DNA of 64,000 nucleotides from Pelosinus fermentans JBW45 (GCF_000271665.2 NZ_CP010978.1:1892501-1956500), one strand, 5' to 3'; counted from the first letter of the stretch, positions 1 through 8,488 are shown. The notes: generated from the letters alone by a model not told the origin. Made by a program: numbers and translations.

Positions 1-231
1 TTGGCCATAATAAAAACAGAACTTCTTTTTAAGCAAGAGAAAATTCCATATAATTTGGCAGTTGGCCTTGGTGATCCTGCGGAGGAAATCGTTAAGAAGG
101 CAGAAACAGAAGGCTATGATCTACTGATTGTTGGTAGTCGTGGATTAAATAAATTGCAAGAATTTGTTATAGGAAGCGTGAGTAAAAAAATTGTTCATGT
201 AGTTAAATGCCCCGTCATGATCATCAAATAA
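1..231 (+). CDS. Universal stress protein (UspA family), C-terminal part, cut by window edge
   Basis: The visible 76 residues are the C-terminal half of a UspA-fold protein. They contain the run from YDLLIVGSRG through the family's ATP-binding G-2X-G-9X-G-(S/T) signature (GSRGLNKLQEFVIGSVS) and end in the usual KCPVMIIK strand. Family proteins are about 140 residues, so roughly 60 N-terminal residues lie to the left of the window, and the TTG at position 1 is probably not the true start. A hairpin terminator follows immediately. UspA proteins are cytoplasmic stress-related nucleotide-binding proteins; the specific role cannot be read here. Confidence 0.85.
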   Translation: MAIIKTELLFKQEKIPYNLAVGLGDPAEEIVKKAETEGYDLLIVGSRGLNKLQEFVIGSVSKKIVHVVKCPVMIIK

Positions 232-269
232 AAATTCACTACCCCAGATAATGGAGTAGTGAATTTTTT
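232..269. terminator. Rho-independent terminator after the Usp gene
   Basis: An 11-bp stem (AAATTCACTAC, 232-242, paired with 256-266) is followed by a T run. It lies between the convergent Usp gene and the SulP gene and can act in both directions because the stem base is A/T-rich. Confidence 0.85.
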
Positions 270-332
270 ACTATTAGTGTCCGCTTGGTTCATAGAGCCC
301 GATTCTTTCCACAAGCATTTCGCTTTCCTCAT

Positions 333-1724
333 TCAGCCAATAATGGTTATTTTTTTGTCTAGTTGCTGGTATTTGAGAATCACTTTTGCAATGGCATTTA
401 CAGCGGAATGATCCCATACATGTGAATTAGCAAAGTCAATGATAACTACGTTGGGATCTTCATTGTAAGTAAACTGGCTGGCAAAATCAGAGGTAGTACC
501 AAAGAACATCTGACCAAAGACCGTATAACATTTACTACCGTCTACTTGTATAGAAGAAGCAGTGCGAAGCTCCGCTATTTTCCAGGCAAAGATCAAAGCA
601 CTTAACAACACTCCCGCCATGACACCTTTCGAAAGATCATGAGTCGTGACGACAATTGCTACGGTAGTAAGCATAACGATTACATCCCCAGTGGGGATTT
701 TTTTTATATTCTGCAAAGAACTCCAGTCAAATGTGCCTATGGAGACCATGACCATTACCCCGACGAGGGCAGCCATGGGAATTTGTTTTACCACATTACC
801 CAAGACAATAATTAAGAACAGCAAGAAAATGCCGGCTACGAAGGTGGATAGGCGTGTACGACCGCCGGACTTCACATTAATGACCGATTGACCAATCATC
901 GCACAACCTGCCATGCCGCCAAAAAAACCTGCAATGACATTCGCAAAACCTTGTCCGCGAATTTCTTTATTCTTATTGCTTTTGGTATCTGTCATTTCAT
1001 CAACGATCGTTGCTGTTAGCAGCGATTCTAAGATACCTACAAGAGCAAGGGACAGGGAATAGGGAAAAATAATTAAGAGAGTATCCATACTAAACAATAC
1101 TTGAGGTAAATGAAAGATGGGGAGGGAATTTGTAATGGTCCCCATGTCCCCGACAGTATTCACATGCAGTCCTAAGCCAATCGTAGTTATGGATACTATA
1201 ATAATTGCTACTAATGCAGAGGGAACAGCTTTTGTAATCAATGGTAAAAGATAAATGATAGCCAGTGTAAAGGCTACTAGTGCATACATGATCCAGCTTT
1301 GTCCAATAAAATGGGGCAATTGTGCTAAAAAAATCAGTATGGCTAGGGAGTTAACGAATCCTGTCATTACGGAATGGGGTACAAAGGTGATGAAGCGTCC
1401 CAGTTTTAGAATGCCCATGGCATATTGTAAAATTCCCGCCAATATGGTTGCGGCAAATAAGTATTCTACGCCGTGATCCTTAACCAACGTCACCATAAGT
1501 AGCGCCATAGCGCCTGTAGCGGCAGAAATCATACCTGGTCTTCCGCCAACAATGGAAATGACAACCGCGATGCAAAAAGAAGCATAGAGACCAGTCATGG
1601 GGCTTACCCCAGCAATAATAGAAAATGCAATGGCTTCAGGAATTAAGGCAAAGGCTACCGTTATGCCTGCCAGAATATCAATGCGAGTGTTGGAAAACCA
1701 AGATTTATTTAGTTGTAGTTTCAA
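333..1724 (-). CDS. SulP family anion transporter with STAS domain, frameshifted at the 3' end
   Basis: A SulP-family (SLC26-like) inner-membrane permease of 463 residues for sulfate or another anion. About 12 hydrophobic segments cover residues 15-390, including the family-typical early [22 protein letters not shown] stretch (start only at residue ~18), and a STAS domain occupies the C-terminus ([20 protein letters not shown] near residue 430). The start has an AGGAGG ribosome site. The frame stops at TGA 333-335 right after KKITIIG, inside the STAS domain. Shifting by one base gives [20 protein letters not shown] and a stop at 274-276, which is the expected STAS end. One base therefore seems to be missing near 336. 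The substrate is not determinable from sequence. Confidence 0.85.
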   Translation of the reverse strand: MKLQLNKSWFSNTRIDILAGITVAFALIPEAIAFSIIAGVSPMTGLYASFCIAVVISIVGGRPGMISAATGAMALLMVTLVKDHGVEYLFAATILAGILQYAMGILKLGRFITFVPHSVMTGFVNSLAILIFLAQLPHFIGQSWIMYALVAFTLAIIYLLPLITKAVPSALVAIIIVSITTIGLGLHVNTVGDMGTITNSLPIFHLPQVLFSMDTLLIIFPYSLSLALVGILESLLTATIVDEMTDTKSNKNKEIRGQGFANVIAGFFGGMAGCAMIGQSVINVKSGGRTRLSTFVAGIFLLFLIIVLGNVVKQIPMAALVGVMVMVSIGTFDWSSLQNIKKIPTGDVIVMLTTVAIVVTTHDLSKGVMAGVLLSALIFAWKIAELRTASSIQVDGSKCYTVFGQMFFGTTSDFASQFTYNEDPNVVIIDFANSHVWDHSAVNAIAKVILKYQQLDKKITIIG

Positions 1725-1811
1725 TGAAAATAGTCCTCCTGTTTTTGTTTTAAATATACCTAGTGACTTTCCACTTTCAGAAAAGACGATGTCCGATATT
1801 CAATAGAGATC

Positions 1812-1840
1812 ATTATACATAGATTATTTACAGAATACAA
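1812..1840 (-). promoter_or_regulatory. Probable promoter of the SulP gene
   Basis: On the minus strand TTGTAT (1835-1840) is separated by 17 bp from TATAAT (1812-1817). The region is flanked by an 11-bp inverted repeat (CTTTCAGAAAA 1774-1784, complement at 1851-1861) that could be an operator. Confidence 0.45.
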
Positions 1841-2031
1841 TATAATAGTTTTTTCTGAAAGAAGTAGAATAATGAAAATTAAATGCAATCTTTTGAAAAA
1901 AATCTTTTGTGGCTATGATGATTCCACTTATCAAAGCAATGGGGACGATGGGAGTTGCATTTGGCATTAATGTTATTATCCATCGTGATTTCGAATGTGT
2001 ACATTTATGTTAGGTGTCTTAATCTAAATAC

Positions 2032-2076
2032 AAGAAGCCATTGAATACTGCGGAGTGCAGTTGTCAATAGCTTCTT
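2032..2076. terminator. Inverted repeat, possible terminator, in an otherwise gene-free stretch (1862-2150)
   Basis: AAGAAGCCATTGA (from 2032) pairs with TCAATAGCTTCTT (ending at 2076) with one bulge. No T run of convincing length follows. Nothing else recognisable is seen between the SulP promoter and the ncRNA promoter, apart from a 26-codon open frame at ~1917 without a ribosome site. Confidence 0.4.
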
Positions 2077-2154
2077 AATTTATGGTTCTATAACAAATAT
2101 TGTGTTTATTTCAACAAAAATAATGGGCAGAAAAAAATTTCGTGGCTCATTTAC

Positions 2155-2182
2155 TTGCAATCGTACCAAAAAGTAATATAAT
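2155..2182 (+). promoter_or_regulatory. Promoter of the candidate ncRNA
   Basis: TTGCAA (2155-2160), 16 bp, TATAAT (2177-2182). The predicted transcription start is near 2189, just before the structured stretch. Confidence 0.55.
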
Positions 2183-2188
2183 TAGAAA

Positions 2189-2447
2189 TAGGTGGAAATT
2201 AAAAAAGTCGCCGTGTCCTGAGAGTGGTGGAACACTCCCAGGCACGAGCAGGTGTCGGAGCACCTACACGTAACAGCTAGCTGTCTACGACGACAATTTA
2301 TTATACCGTGCTTTTCCCTTGAAAACAAGGGATGTTACGTTTCGGCATAATACAATTGAAGTTTTGGCAGAAGCTTAGCGTCTGCATGCAATCAAGACGA
2401 AGCAAAGCGCATGTGTAGGTTGAAAAGACCTCGCATGCTCTTTTTTA
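2189..2447 (+). ncRNA. Candidate structured non-coding RNA (~255 nt)
   Basis: The stretch has a promoter, no plausible reading frame and dense secondary structure. Three consecutive hairpins are seen: GTGTCCTG..CCAGGCAC (2213-2245), AGGTG..CACCT (2250-2265) and the self-complementary ACAGCTAGCTGT (2273-2284). They are enclosed by GTCG (2208) and CGAC (2288 or 2291), a multibranch junction. Further stems follow (CCCTTGAAAACAAGGG, 2316-2331; GCAGA..TCTGC, 2368-2384). The stretch ends in a terminator hairpin (2409-2438) with TCTTTTTT. It does not carry the signature sequences of tmRNA, RNase P or SRP RNA. A raiA-type RNA is one family worth testing; I could not confirm it. Confidence 0.5.
2409..2446 (+). 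terminator. Terminator of the candidate ncRNA
   Basis: GCATG-TGT-AGGT (2409-2420) pairs with ACCT-CG-CATGC (2428-2438), followed by TCTTTTTT. Confidence 0.7.
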
Positions 2448-2473
2448 GTTTCCCCTGAAACAAACTGTATGCT

Positions 2474-2508
2474 GGTTTCTTCTATCAGCATTTCGGATAG
2501 AAGAAACC
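2474..2508 (+). promoter_or_regulatory. Perfect 13-bp hairpin in the leader of the small genes
   Basis: GGTTTCTTCTATC (2474-2486), a 9-nt loop, and GATAGAAGAAACC (2496-2508). No T run follows, so it is more likely a leader or processing structure than a terminator. It sits 30 nt before the first possible small ORF. Confidence 0.5.
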
Positions 2509-2538
2509 TCCTACAGGATGAAGATGGGGGGATATAAA

Positions 2539-2652
2539 TTGGGTTCAGTACAAGGAAAGACAAAAGGTAAAAGTCAGGGCTGCCAAAGCAGCGCGCCAGC
2601 GTGCATTAGTAGTGAAGGTATAAGCGCACGAAAGGATAATGCACATGTTTAA
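2539..2652 (+). CDS. Possible 37-residue peptide, unknown
   Basis: A TTG start at 2539 follows GGGGGGA (2526-2532) at about 6 nt spacing. The frame encodes a Ser/Lys/Gly-rich peptide with two cysteines (QGCQSS, PACISS) and ends at TAA 2650-2652, overlapping the start of the next gene. The overlap would allow translational coupling. There is no recognisable homology, and it may be chance. Confidence 0.25.
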   Translation: MGSVQGKTKGKSQGCQSSAPACISSEGISARKDNAHV

Positions 2653-2890
2653 AACCTACAGAACAACAAACGAAACGATTATGGGTGAGGAAGCTGAGAG
2701 CGCTGATATTAAACTTACATTGATTACGGATGTTGATGGAAATGAATATGTGATGATCAAGACGCAAGAAGAAAAGGCTATCTATAATCTTTCACTGATC
2801 GGCCATGTGACTGAAATCGTTCAGGACGTTTCATTTGAAGAGTTTAGAAAAATTATCTATGCAAGACTAGACAAGCTTAAACAACATTGA
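2645..2890 (+). CDS. Hypothetical 81-residue protein
   Basis: I do not recognise this protein. The start chosen is ATG 2645, because AAAGGA (2631-2636) is 8 nt upstream; the ATG at 2639 would be only 2 nt from it. It is a small soluble acidic protein with alternating strands (IKLTLITDVDGNEYVMIKT) and a C-terminal helix rich in Lys/Arg/Glu. There is no signal peptide, membrane segment or cysteine. A terminator follows. The composition and strand-strand-helix pattern resemble small regulatory or structural proteins of Firmicutes, but no function can be assigned. Confidence 0.6.
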   Translation: MFKTYRTTNETIMGEEAESADIKLTLITDVDGNEYVMIKTQEEKAIYNLSLIGHVTEIVQDVSFEEFRKIIYARLDKLKQH

Positions 2891-2950
2891 ATTTCAGCAG
2901 CTTCAAGAGGGCAGGCTGCTGTCACAAAAGATAGCCTGAATGATTATTTT

Positions 2951-2977
2951 AAAAGCCGGGTGATTCCGGTTTTTTTA
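2951..2977 (+). terminator. Terminator after the hypothetical gene
   Basis: A CCGG stem extended by A/T pairs (2951-2970) is followed by TTTTTTT. Confidence 0.7.
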
Positions 2978-3194
2978 TTCCCCTATCAGACCGGAGGCAG
3001 ACTCCCGCCGATCGCCCCCTCCATTTCACTACAAATCTTGTCGTCGGCTGTATGTAATAGAGAGGTTCATAAAGAGATTATACAGTGCAATCAGGAATAG
3101 GGCTGTACACAATTCTCTTAACATACATGAATGGAAGATTGCATATCATCATATCATAACAAGGATAGGACAAATAATGATTGAGGTGGCAGTG

Positions 3195-3557
3195 ATGGAT
3201 GTAGTCGAAATATTAAAAGCACTGGGTGATGGGACTCGGCTGCGAATTTTGCACTTATTGTACAAGGAAACCTTATGTGTCTGTGATTTGGAAGCAGTGC
3301 TGAATCTCAGCCAGTCCAATGCTTCGCGTCATCTGATTAAACTCAAACATGCTGGGCTGATTGTCAGTGACAAACAAGCCCAGTGGGTCTATTACAGGGT
3401 GGATAAAACCAGCCTGGAGCGGTATCCCTTTGTGCGGGAGTTACTAGCCAAAGAACTGGAACAGCAGCCGCATTGTCAAAAAGACTTTGTACGGCTCACG
3501 AAATACCAAAGGCAGGGCGGCTGTTGTGAGACAAGGGTGAAAATGGAGGACGAATAA
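3195..3557 (+). CDS. arsR: ArsR/SmtB family repressor 1
   Basis: A 120-residue winged-helix metalloregulator with the ArsR metal-box TLCVCDL, whose vicinal cysteines bind As(III)/Sb(III) in the E. coli-type family, followed by the recognition helix SQSNASRHLIKLKHAGLI. The ATG at 3195 is preferred to the one at 3177 because GAGGTGG (3183-3189) sits 5 nt upstream. The C-terminal tail has an additional CC pair (GGCCETR). It is the first gene of the arsenic region and is followed by a decayed permease and arsC. It presumably represses this operon; the protein is a DNA-binding dimer by family. Confidence 0.9.
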   Translation: MDVVEILKALGDGTRLRILHLLYKETLCVCDLEAVLNLSQSNASRHLIKLKHAGLIVSDKQAQWVYYRVDKTSLERYPFVRELLAKELEQQPHCQKDFVRLTKYQRQGGCCETRVKMEDE

Positions 3558-3601
3558 ATATTGTAACGATTATATGATTGAAATAAAAATGATGCAGTTT
3601 T

Positions 3602-3818
3602 GATCATCACTGTTGCTATATCTATCCTCTACCATTTGATCGAACAATCAAATTTTGAATACTTTTGCTATGCTTATTTTGGAACTATCCGTATTATTTA
3701 TAGGAATCAGTGTTCTGATTAATTTACTTCAAATCTGGATTCCCTATGACAAAATCAATACGTAGGCTTTTTGGGAGAAACCGGATCATGGTACAATAAT
3801 GAGTTAGTTATTTGCGAA
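3602..3818 (+). pseudogene. Remnant of an ArsP/DUF318-type permease (N-terminal part)
   Basis: One frame (ATG 3669-ish onward, MLILELSVLFIGISVLINLL then QIWIPYDKIN) matches the first membrane helix of the permease family often encoded with arsR. The frame is broken by stops upstream, and a shift after KIN continues as RRLFGRNRIMVQ, as expected for the next loop. Nothing of the remaining ~250 residues is visible. This fills part of the 590-bp gap between arsR and arsC. The family call rests on one helix and the genomic context. Confidence 0.45.
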
Positions 3819-4016
3819 ATAGAACTGTATTGGAAAAGGGATATCCTTTTGTAGTACGGTTCTATTGCTTTACATAGTTATATATTATCGCGATTGCAGA
3901 ACATATTACCGTCGCAAAATGTTTATTATGGTCGCTATCGGCTTGTACGTGCCAGCATAAATTTTGCAGTTAGGTAGTATCTAGCTAAAATTAACACAAT
4001 GTTAACAAAGGGTGCG

Positions 4017-4073
4017 TTGACTAAAAAAACAATCGTAAGGTATGATGAAAACATATTCAAGAATTTAAATATG
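4017..4073 (+). promoter_or_regulatory. Promoter and possible ArsR operator before arsC
   Basis: TTGACT (4017-4022), 18 bp, TATGAT (4041-4046). A dyad CATATT (4052-4057) / AATATG (4068-4073) covers the expected start of transcription, the usual place for an ArsR operator. Confidence 0.45.
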
Positions 4074-4147
4074 ATGTGCTAAGGCAAAAATACGGCAGAC
4101 GGTTAGAGGTAACAAGACCATAATAAACATAACGAGGAGTGGGCATC

Positions 4148-4594
4148 ATGAAGAAAGCGAAATTGGTGATTATATGTACGCAAAACAGCGCACGCAGCCA
4201 AATGGCAGAAGCCTTTTTCAAAAAATATGGTGATGATATGCTGGAGGTTCACAGTGCAGGTTTTGAGCCTAAGGAAGTGAATCCATATGCGGTGCAGGTC
4301 ATGAAAGAGATTGGCATTGACATTAGCGGCCAGCATTCCAAAGGTGTTCGGGAGTTTTTAGGGAAAATGTCATTTGGCTACGTCATTGCTGTTTGTAAAA
4401 AGGCTGAAGGCAAGTGCCCCGTGATCTTTCCAGGAGCACGACAGTTGATATCCTGGCCCTTTGATGATCCGGCTGCTTTTGAGGGAACAGAAGAAGAAAC
4501 GCGGCAAAAGTTCCGGCAGGTGCGTGATGAAATTGAAGAGAAGGTCAAGGAGTGGTTACAGGACTACCGTGGTCAGCAGGATCATCTAAAATAA
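4148..4594 (+). CDS. arsC: Arsenate reductase, thioredoxin-coupled (LMW-phosphatase fold)
   Basis: A 148-residue protein that reduces arsenate to arsenite in the cytosol. It has the low-molecular-weight phosphatase P-loop CTQNSAR (Cys ~10) and the two resolving cysteines seven residues apart (VCKKAEGKCP, ~residues 79-86) of the S. aureus/B. subtilis ArsC type, so thioredoxin is the expected reductant. ATG 4148 is chosen because GAGGAG (4134-4139) is 8 nt upstream; the earlier GTG overlaps that ribosome site. The product arsenite is the substrate for Acr3 and ArsA in this region. Confidence 0.93.
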   Translation: MKKAKLVIICTQNSARSQMAEAFFKKYGDDMLEVHSAGFEPKEVNPYAVQVMKEIGIDISGQHSKGVREFLGKMSFGYVIAVCKKAEGKCPVIFPGARQLISWPFDDPAAFEGTEEETRQKFRQVRDEIEEKVKEWLQDYRGQQDHLK

Positions 4595-4642
4595 AATTGT
4601 CACCAGTAGGCAAAATTTGGTGGTTTCATGAGGGGGGTTATT

Positions 4643-6295
4643 ATGAAAATTATTATCATTGGTGGGGTAGCGGCTGGTACTTCTGCAGCAGCCAAAGCAA
4701 GAAGAAACAATGAAAATGCTCAAATTACATTATTTGATGCAGACAGTGATGTATCCTATTCAGGATGCGGCTTGCCATACTTTATTGGAACTGAAGTGGA
4801 AGACCGGGAGCAATTGGTTCCAAGGGATGCCGCATTCTTCAAACAGAAATATAATGTGGATGTGTACACCAGACATCAAGTGTTAGAAATTCAGCCGCAA
4901 AGTAAAGTACTCACGGTGCAAAATTTAGTTACGCAAGAAATCTTTCAGGAAAGGTATGATAAACTGGTTGTTGCTACTGGTGCAAAATCCGTTGTGCCTG
5001 CTATAGAGGGGGGCAATAAGCCCAATGTATTTTATTTACGGAATGTAATCAATGCCGACCGTATCCGTGAACAAGTGCTAACAGCCAATCCCAAATCGGC
5101 TGTAATTGTCGGGTCTGGATTTATCGGTCTTGAAATGGCGGAAAACTTAACAGCCAGAGGAATCGCTGTTAGTGTTGTGGAAATGGCAGGGCACGTTATG
5201 CCTGCGTTAGATCCAGATATGGCGGTATACGTAGCCGATCATCTGGTTGAGAAGGGCGTACAGGTAATCGTCAACGATTCAGTGATTCGCCTGGAAGGAG
5301 AACCTTCCGTCAGTAAAGTGATATTGAAAAGCGGCAAAGAAATCGACGCGGATTTTGTGATCATGGCTGTCGGGGTAAGACCCAATGTAGATTTGGCTCA
5401 AAAGGCAGGTATTGAACTCGGGCCAACAGGAGCCATCAAGGTCAATCGGAAGATGCAAACCAATCTGGATGAGATTTATGCCTGCGGTGACTGCGCGGAA
5501 AGTTATTCTTTAATGACTGGCAAACCTTTGTATCGGCCGTTAGGTTCTACTGCCAATAAAATGGGACGAATTACTGGTGATCAGATAACCGGCGGTGATT
5601 TGGAGTTCCGGGGAATTTTGGGGACAGGTATATTTAAAGTGTTTGATATGGCAGTAGGTCAGACTGGTCTTACGGAAAAGGAAGCAAAAAAAGAAGGCTA
5701 TGAGGTTGTTGTCTGTCATAATATCAAACCAGATAAGCCTGAATATTATCACGGCAGTGAGATGGTCATTAAGGCGGTTGCCGATAAAAACACTGGCAAG
5801 GTTTTGGGGGTGCAGATTGTCGGAAAATCTGGTGTCGATAAACGAATGGATGTCTTTGTGACCGCCATTACTTTCGGTGCGAAAGCAGAAGACTTATTTC
5901 ACCTGGATTTAGCCTATGCACCACCATTTTCGACTACTAAAGACCCGGTGATGTATACTGGAATGATTTTGGATAATGCCATCAGGCGCGGCAGAGAGCT
6001 GATGACTCCGGCTGAGCTACAGGAAAAAATAAAAAATGGCGAAGAAGTGAAGATTATCGATGCTAGGGTGACCAAGCAATACGAAAAAGCCCATGTCGAG
6101 GGTGCAGTGAATATCCCACAGGAGAATATTCGTAAAGCACTGGATTCCCTTGATAAAGAAATGGTTACAGTTACTTATTGTAACAAAGGGGTTACAGGGA
6201 ATGCCGCTCAAAATATTCTAATCAATCATGGTTTTAAGAACGTATATAACTTGTCGGGTGGCTATAAGAATTATAGCAAGAATAGCAAAAAATAA
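4643..6295 (+). CDS. CoA-disulfide reductase-like flavoprotein with C-terminal rhodanese domain
   Basis: A 550-residue cytosolic FAD/NAD(P)H oxidoreductase. The N-terminal FAD motif is IIIIGGVAAGTSAA, the CoADR active-site cysteine lies in SYSGCGLPYFIG (~43), a second Rossmann motif is VIVGSGFIGLEMAENL (~160) and the FAD-closing motif is IYACGDCAE (~280). Residues ~460-550 form a rhodanese domain with the active cysteine in VTYCNKGVTG. This architecture is known for CoADR-Rhd enzymes acting on CoA disulfides/persulfides or polysulfide. The start at 4643 follows AGGGGGG. Its place between arsC and arsR suggests a thiol- or sulfur-handling role in arsenic stress, which is inference. Confidence 0.88.
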   Translation: MKIIIIGGVAAGTSAAAKARRNNENAQITLFDADSDVSYSGCGLPYFIGTEVEDREQLVPRDAAFFKQKYNVDVYTRHQVLEIQPQSKVLTVQNLVTQEIFQERYDKLVVATGAKSVVPAIEGGNKPNVFYLRNVINADRIREQVLTANPKSAVIVGSGFIGLEMAENLTARGIAVSVVEMAGHVMPALDPDMAVYVADHLVEKGVQVIVNDSVIRLEGEPSVSKVILKSGKEIDADFVIMAVGVRPNVDLAQKAGIELGPTGAIKVNRKMQTNLDEIYACGDCAESYSLMTGKPLYRPLGSTANKMGRITGDQITGGDLEFRGILGTGIFKVFDMAVGQTGLTEKEAKKEGYEVVVCHNIKPDKPEYYHGSEMVIKAVADKNTGKVLGVQIVGKSGVDKRMDVFVTAITFGAKAEDLFHLDLAYAPPFSTTKDPVMYTGMILDNAIRRGRELMTPAELQEKIKNGEEVKIIDARVTKQYEKAHVEGAVNIPQENIRKALDSLDKEMVTVTYCNKGVTGNAAQNILINHGFKNVYNLSGGYKNYSKNSKK

Positions 6296-6412
6296 TGCAG
6301 GTGGTTTAAACATCATCTAGTAACCGATACAGAGGTAAAAAGGAGGGAGCTAATCACTCCCTATCCTCCTCAGACGAAAAAGTAGAAATGTGAGAAAGGG
6401 GAGGGGAGCTTC

Positions 6413-6712
6413 ATGGAGGGCGTAGCGTTGATTTTTAAAGCATTGGGGGATGATATTCGCCTGGAAATTGTAAAGATGCTGATTGATAAGGAACTTTGCG
6501 TTTGTGATATTTTAGCGGCTTTCGATAAATCACAGCCGGCCATTTCACATCATCTAAAGGTCTTAAAGCAATCCGGCATTGTAGTGGATAAACGTGACGG
6601 CAAATGGGTTTATTACCAATTGAATCCCGAAGCATTCAATCAGGTTGAGGTCTTTCTGCAGTTGTGTAAAACGGCAACGAATGAACGATATAGGACTTGT
6701 AGCCCTAATTAA
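6413..6712 (+). CDS. arsR: ArsR/SmtB family repressor 2
   Basis: A 99-residue winged-helix repressor with the ELCVCD metal box and the recognition helix SQPAISHHLKVLKQSGIV. The wing reads KRDGKWVYYQLN. GGGGAGGGGAG precedes ATG 6413. It is the second of three arsR copies in 6 kb and differs clearly from the other two in sequence (QPAISHHL rather than QSNxSRHL), so it probably recognises a related but distinct operator. A promoter lies 100 bp downstream and leads toward acr3. Confidence 0.9.
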   Translation: MEGVALIFKALGDDIRLEIVKMLIDKELCVCDILAAFDKSQPAISHHLKVLKQSGIVVDKRDGKWVYYQLNPEAFNQVEVFLQLCKTATNERYRTCSPN

Positions 6713-6813
6713 AATGCAATAAGGACAGGATAATTTTTAGTTATCGATTGCTGCTATGCCACGGGATTGCTCTCTAATGCGAGTAAGTTTAAAAATGAAC
6801 GCTAAATTATTTG

Positions 6814-6850
6814 TTGACATTCATGAGTAAAATCAAATATACTCATATAC
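6814..6850 (+). promoter_or_regulatory. Promoter upstream of acr3, with ATATAC repeats
   Basis: TTGACA (6814-6819), 18 bp, TATACT (6838-6843). The -10 overlaps a repeated ATATACTCATATAC (6837-6850) resembling the A/T-rich ArsR sites elsewhere in the region. Only a 14-codon open frame (from ~6870) follows before acr3; the stretch 6713-7087 otherwise looks like leader or eroded sequence. Confidence 0.45.
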
Positions 6851-7012
6851 GAGAGGCGGTTTTAAAAGAATGGCTAGGAACTGGAAAGAAATAAGCAATG
6901 ACAAAAGACTTTGTTAGGCTGATAAAGCTCACAGAGCATGGATGATAATTAAGAGCCCACTGTCGAAATTGATGGCGAGTGAATTTTTTTAGTGAGTACA
7001 TGCATGAATTCG

Positions 7013-7030
7013 ATTATATTCATATATAAT
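7013..7030 (+). promoter_or_regulatory. Candidate ArsR operator directly upstream of acr3
   Basis: A perfect 7-bp dyad ATTATAT / ATATAAT with a 4-nt spacer (7013-7030) that contains TATAAT (7025-7030), 58 bp before the acr3 start. Confidence 0.4.
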
Positions 7031-7087
7031 AAAGTAAAATGTTTTGTATCTCAAACATATGTTTACATTATGAGGAGGTTTATTTCT

Positions 7088-8155
7088 ATGTCTACAGAAA
7101 AAAGATTGGATTTTTTTGAAAGGTATTTAAGTTTATGGGTGGCACTATGTATTGTGATTGGTATTGGTTTTGGCAAGGTGTTCCCTGGGGTGGTTGATTC
7201 ACTGAGTAAAATAGAAATCAGTCATGTGAATTTACCTATTGCTATTTTAATCTGGCTGATGATTTATCCCATGATGCTGAAAATTGATTTTTCCGCTATC
7301 TTGAAGGTAGGCGACAGACCGAAAGGACTATTCATCACTTTGTTTGTCAATTGGTTAGTAAAACCTTTCAGCATGGCACTGTTAGGCTGGTTCTTTTTTA
7401 AATATGTTTTTATTGGTTTGATCGGTGAGCAAATGGCCAATGAATACCTTGCTGGCACTATTATTCTAGCGGCGGCACCTTGTACCGCTATGGTTTTTGT
7501 GTGGAGCTATCTGACGGATGGTGATCCTGCCTATACATTGGTCCAGGTGGCCATCAATGATTTGCTCATGCTGGTTTTATTTGCACCGATTGTTATGTTC
7601 TTATTAGGGGTTTCCGATATTATCGTTCCTAAAGATGTCTTGTTTATGTCTGTATTGTTGTATATTGTCATTCCGTTAGTAGCGGGTTATATTACCAGAC
7701 GTGTCTTGATTCCTTCCCGTGGTGAAGAATGGTTTAATGACAAAATATTGACTCCCTTAAAACCAGTAACCATTATTGCCTTGCTGGTAACCTTGGTTAT
7801 TATCTTTGCTTTCCAAGGAGAAGTCATTACCAATAATTGGTTTAGTATTATTCTGATTGCCATCCCAATTATCATTCAAGTTTACTTTAATTCCTCCTTA
7901 GCCTATGGTTTAGCCAGGTATTTTAAAGTGCCACATAATATTGCCTCGCCTGCGGCACTTATCGGGGCTAGCAATTTTTTTGAATTGGCGGTTGCGGTTA
8001 CTATTTCCTTATTCGGCTTAACGTCAGGTGCGACACTGGCCACTGTTGTCGGCGTATTGGTGGAAGTGCCAGTCATGTTGTCAGTATGCAGCTTCTGCAA
8101 TCGGACTCAGCACTGGTTTGGTTTAGAATCAAAGTCAACAACAGAAAAAGCCTAG
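7088..8155 (+). CDS. acr3: Arsenite efflux permease Acr3
   Basis: A 355-residue inner-membrane arsenite exporter of the ACR3 (BART) family with ten hydrophobic segments. The characteristic LAAAPCTAMVFVWSYLTDGDP contains the conserved membrane cysteine needed for arsenite transport, and the later SPAALIGASNFFELAVAVTIS stretch is equally typical. ATG 7088 follows GAGGAGG (7072-7078); the 32 extra codons of the longer open frame do not fit the family. With arsenite from ArsC as substrate it completes detoxification, and ArsA downstream may energise export in some ars systems. Confidence 0.95.
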   Translation: MSTEKRLDFFERYLSLWVALCIVIGIGFGKVFPGVVDSLSKIEISHVNLPIAILIWLMIYPMMLKIDFSAILKVGDRPKGLFITLFVNWLVKPFSMALLGWFFFKYVFIGLIGEQMANEYLAGTIILAAAPCTAMVFVWSYLTDGDPAYTLVQVAINDLLMLVLFAPIVMFLLGVSDIIVPKDVLFMSVLLYIVIPLVAGYITRRVLIPSRGEEWFNDKILTPLKPVTIIALLVTLVIIFAFQGEVITNNWFSIILIAIPIIIQVYFNSSLAYGLARYFKVPHNIASPAALIGASNFFELAVAVTISLFGLTSGATLATVVGVLVEVPVMLSVCSFCNRTQHWFGLESKSTTEKA

Positions 8156-8396
8156 ATGTTATTCCAGAATAGTAAGTGGTTCTAAAACTGTGTAGTATTC
8201 TTTAGCCCTAATGAGACAGAAGAGAGGAAGGCGAAAAGACTGTTTGGCAATATCTGAGGATCGGATGAAACTGGAACCTGCTATTTCAAACGTAGCATTG
8301 CTCCTAACGCAATTGATTTCTCAATAAGAAGGTTAAAAATAAACTATAGTAATGGTCTGGCTCTTTATGTGACTAAGAAATGCATATGGGATCATA

Positions 8397-8425
8397 TTGA
8401 CAAAATGAAAGCCCTAATATATGAT
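8397..8425 (+). promoter_or_regulatory. Promoter of the arsR-arsD-arsA operon
   Basis: TTGACA (8397-8402), 17 bp, TATGAT (8420-8425). Just downstream GAATATAGACATATAC (8433-8448) is a probable repressor site. Apart from this the stretch 8156-8488 holds nothing I can identify. Confidence 0.55.
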
Positions 8426-8488
8426 TAAAAGTGAATATAGACATATACTAAGGGTGCTAACACTTGATTTATAAAGGAGGTAGTCACA

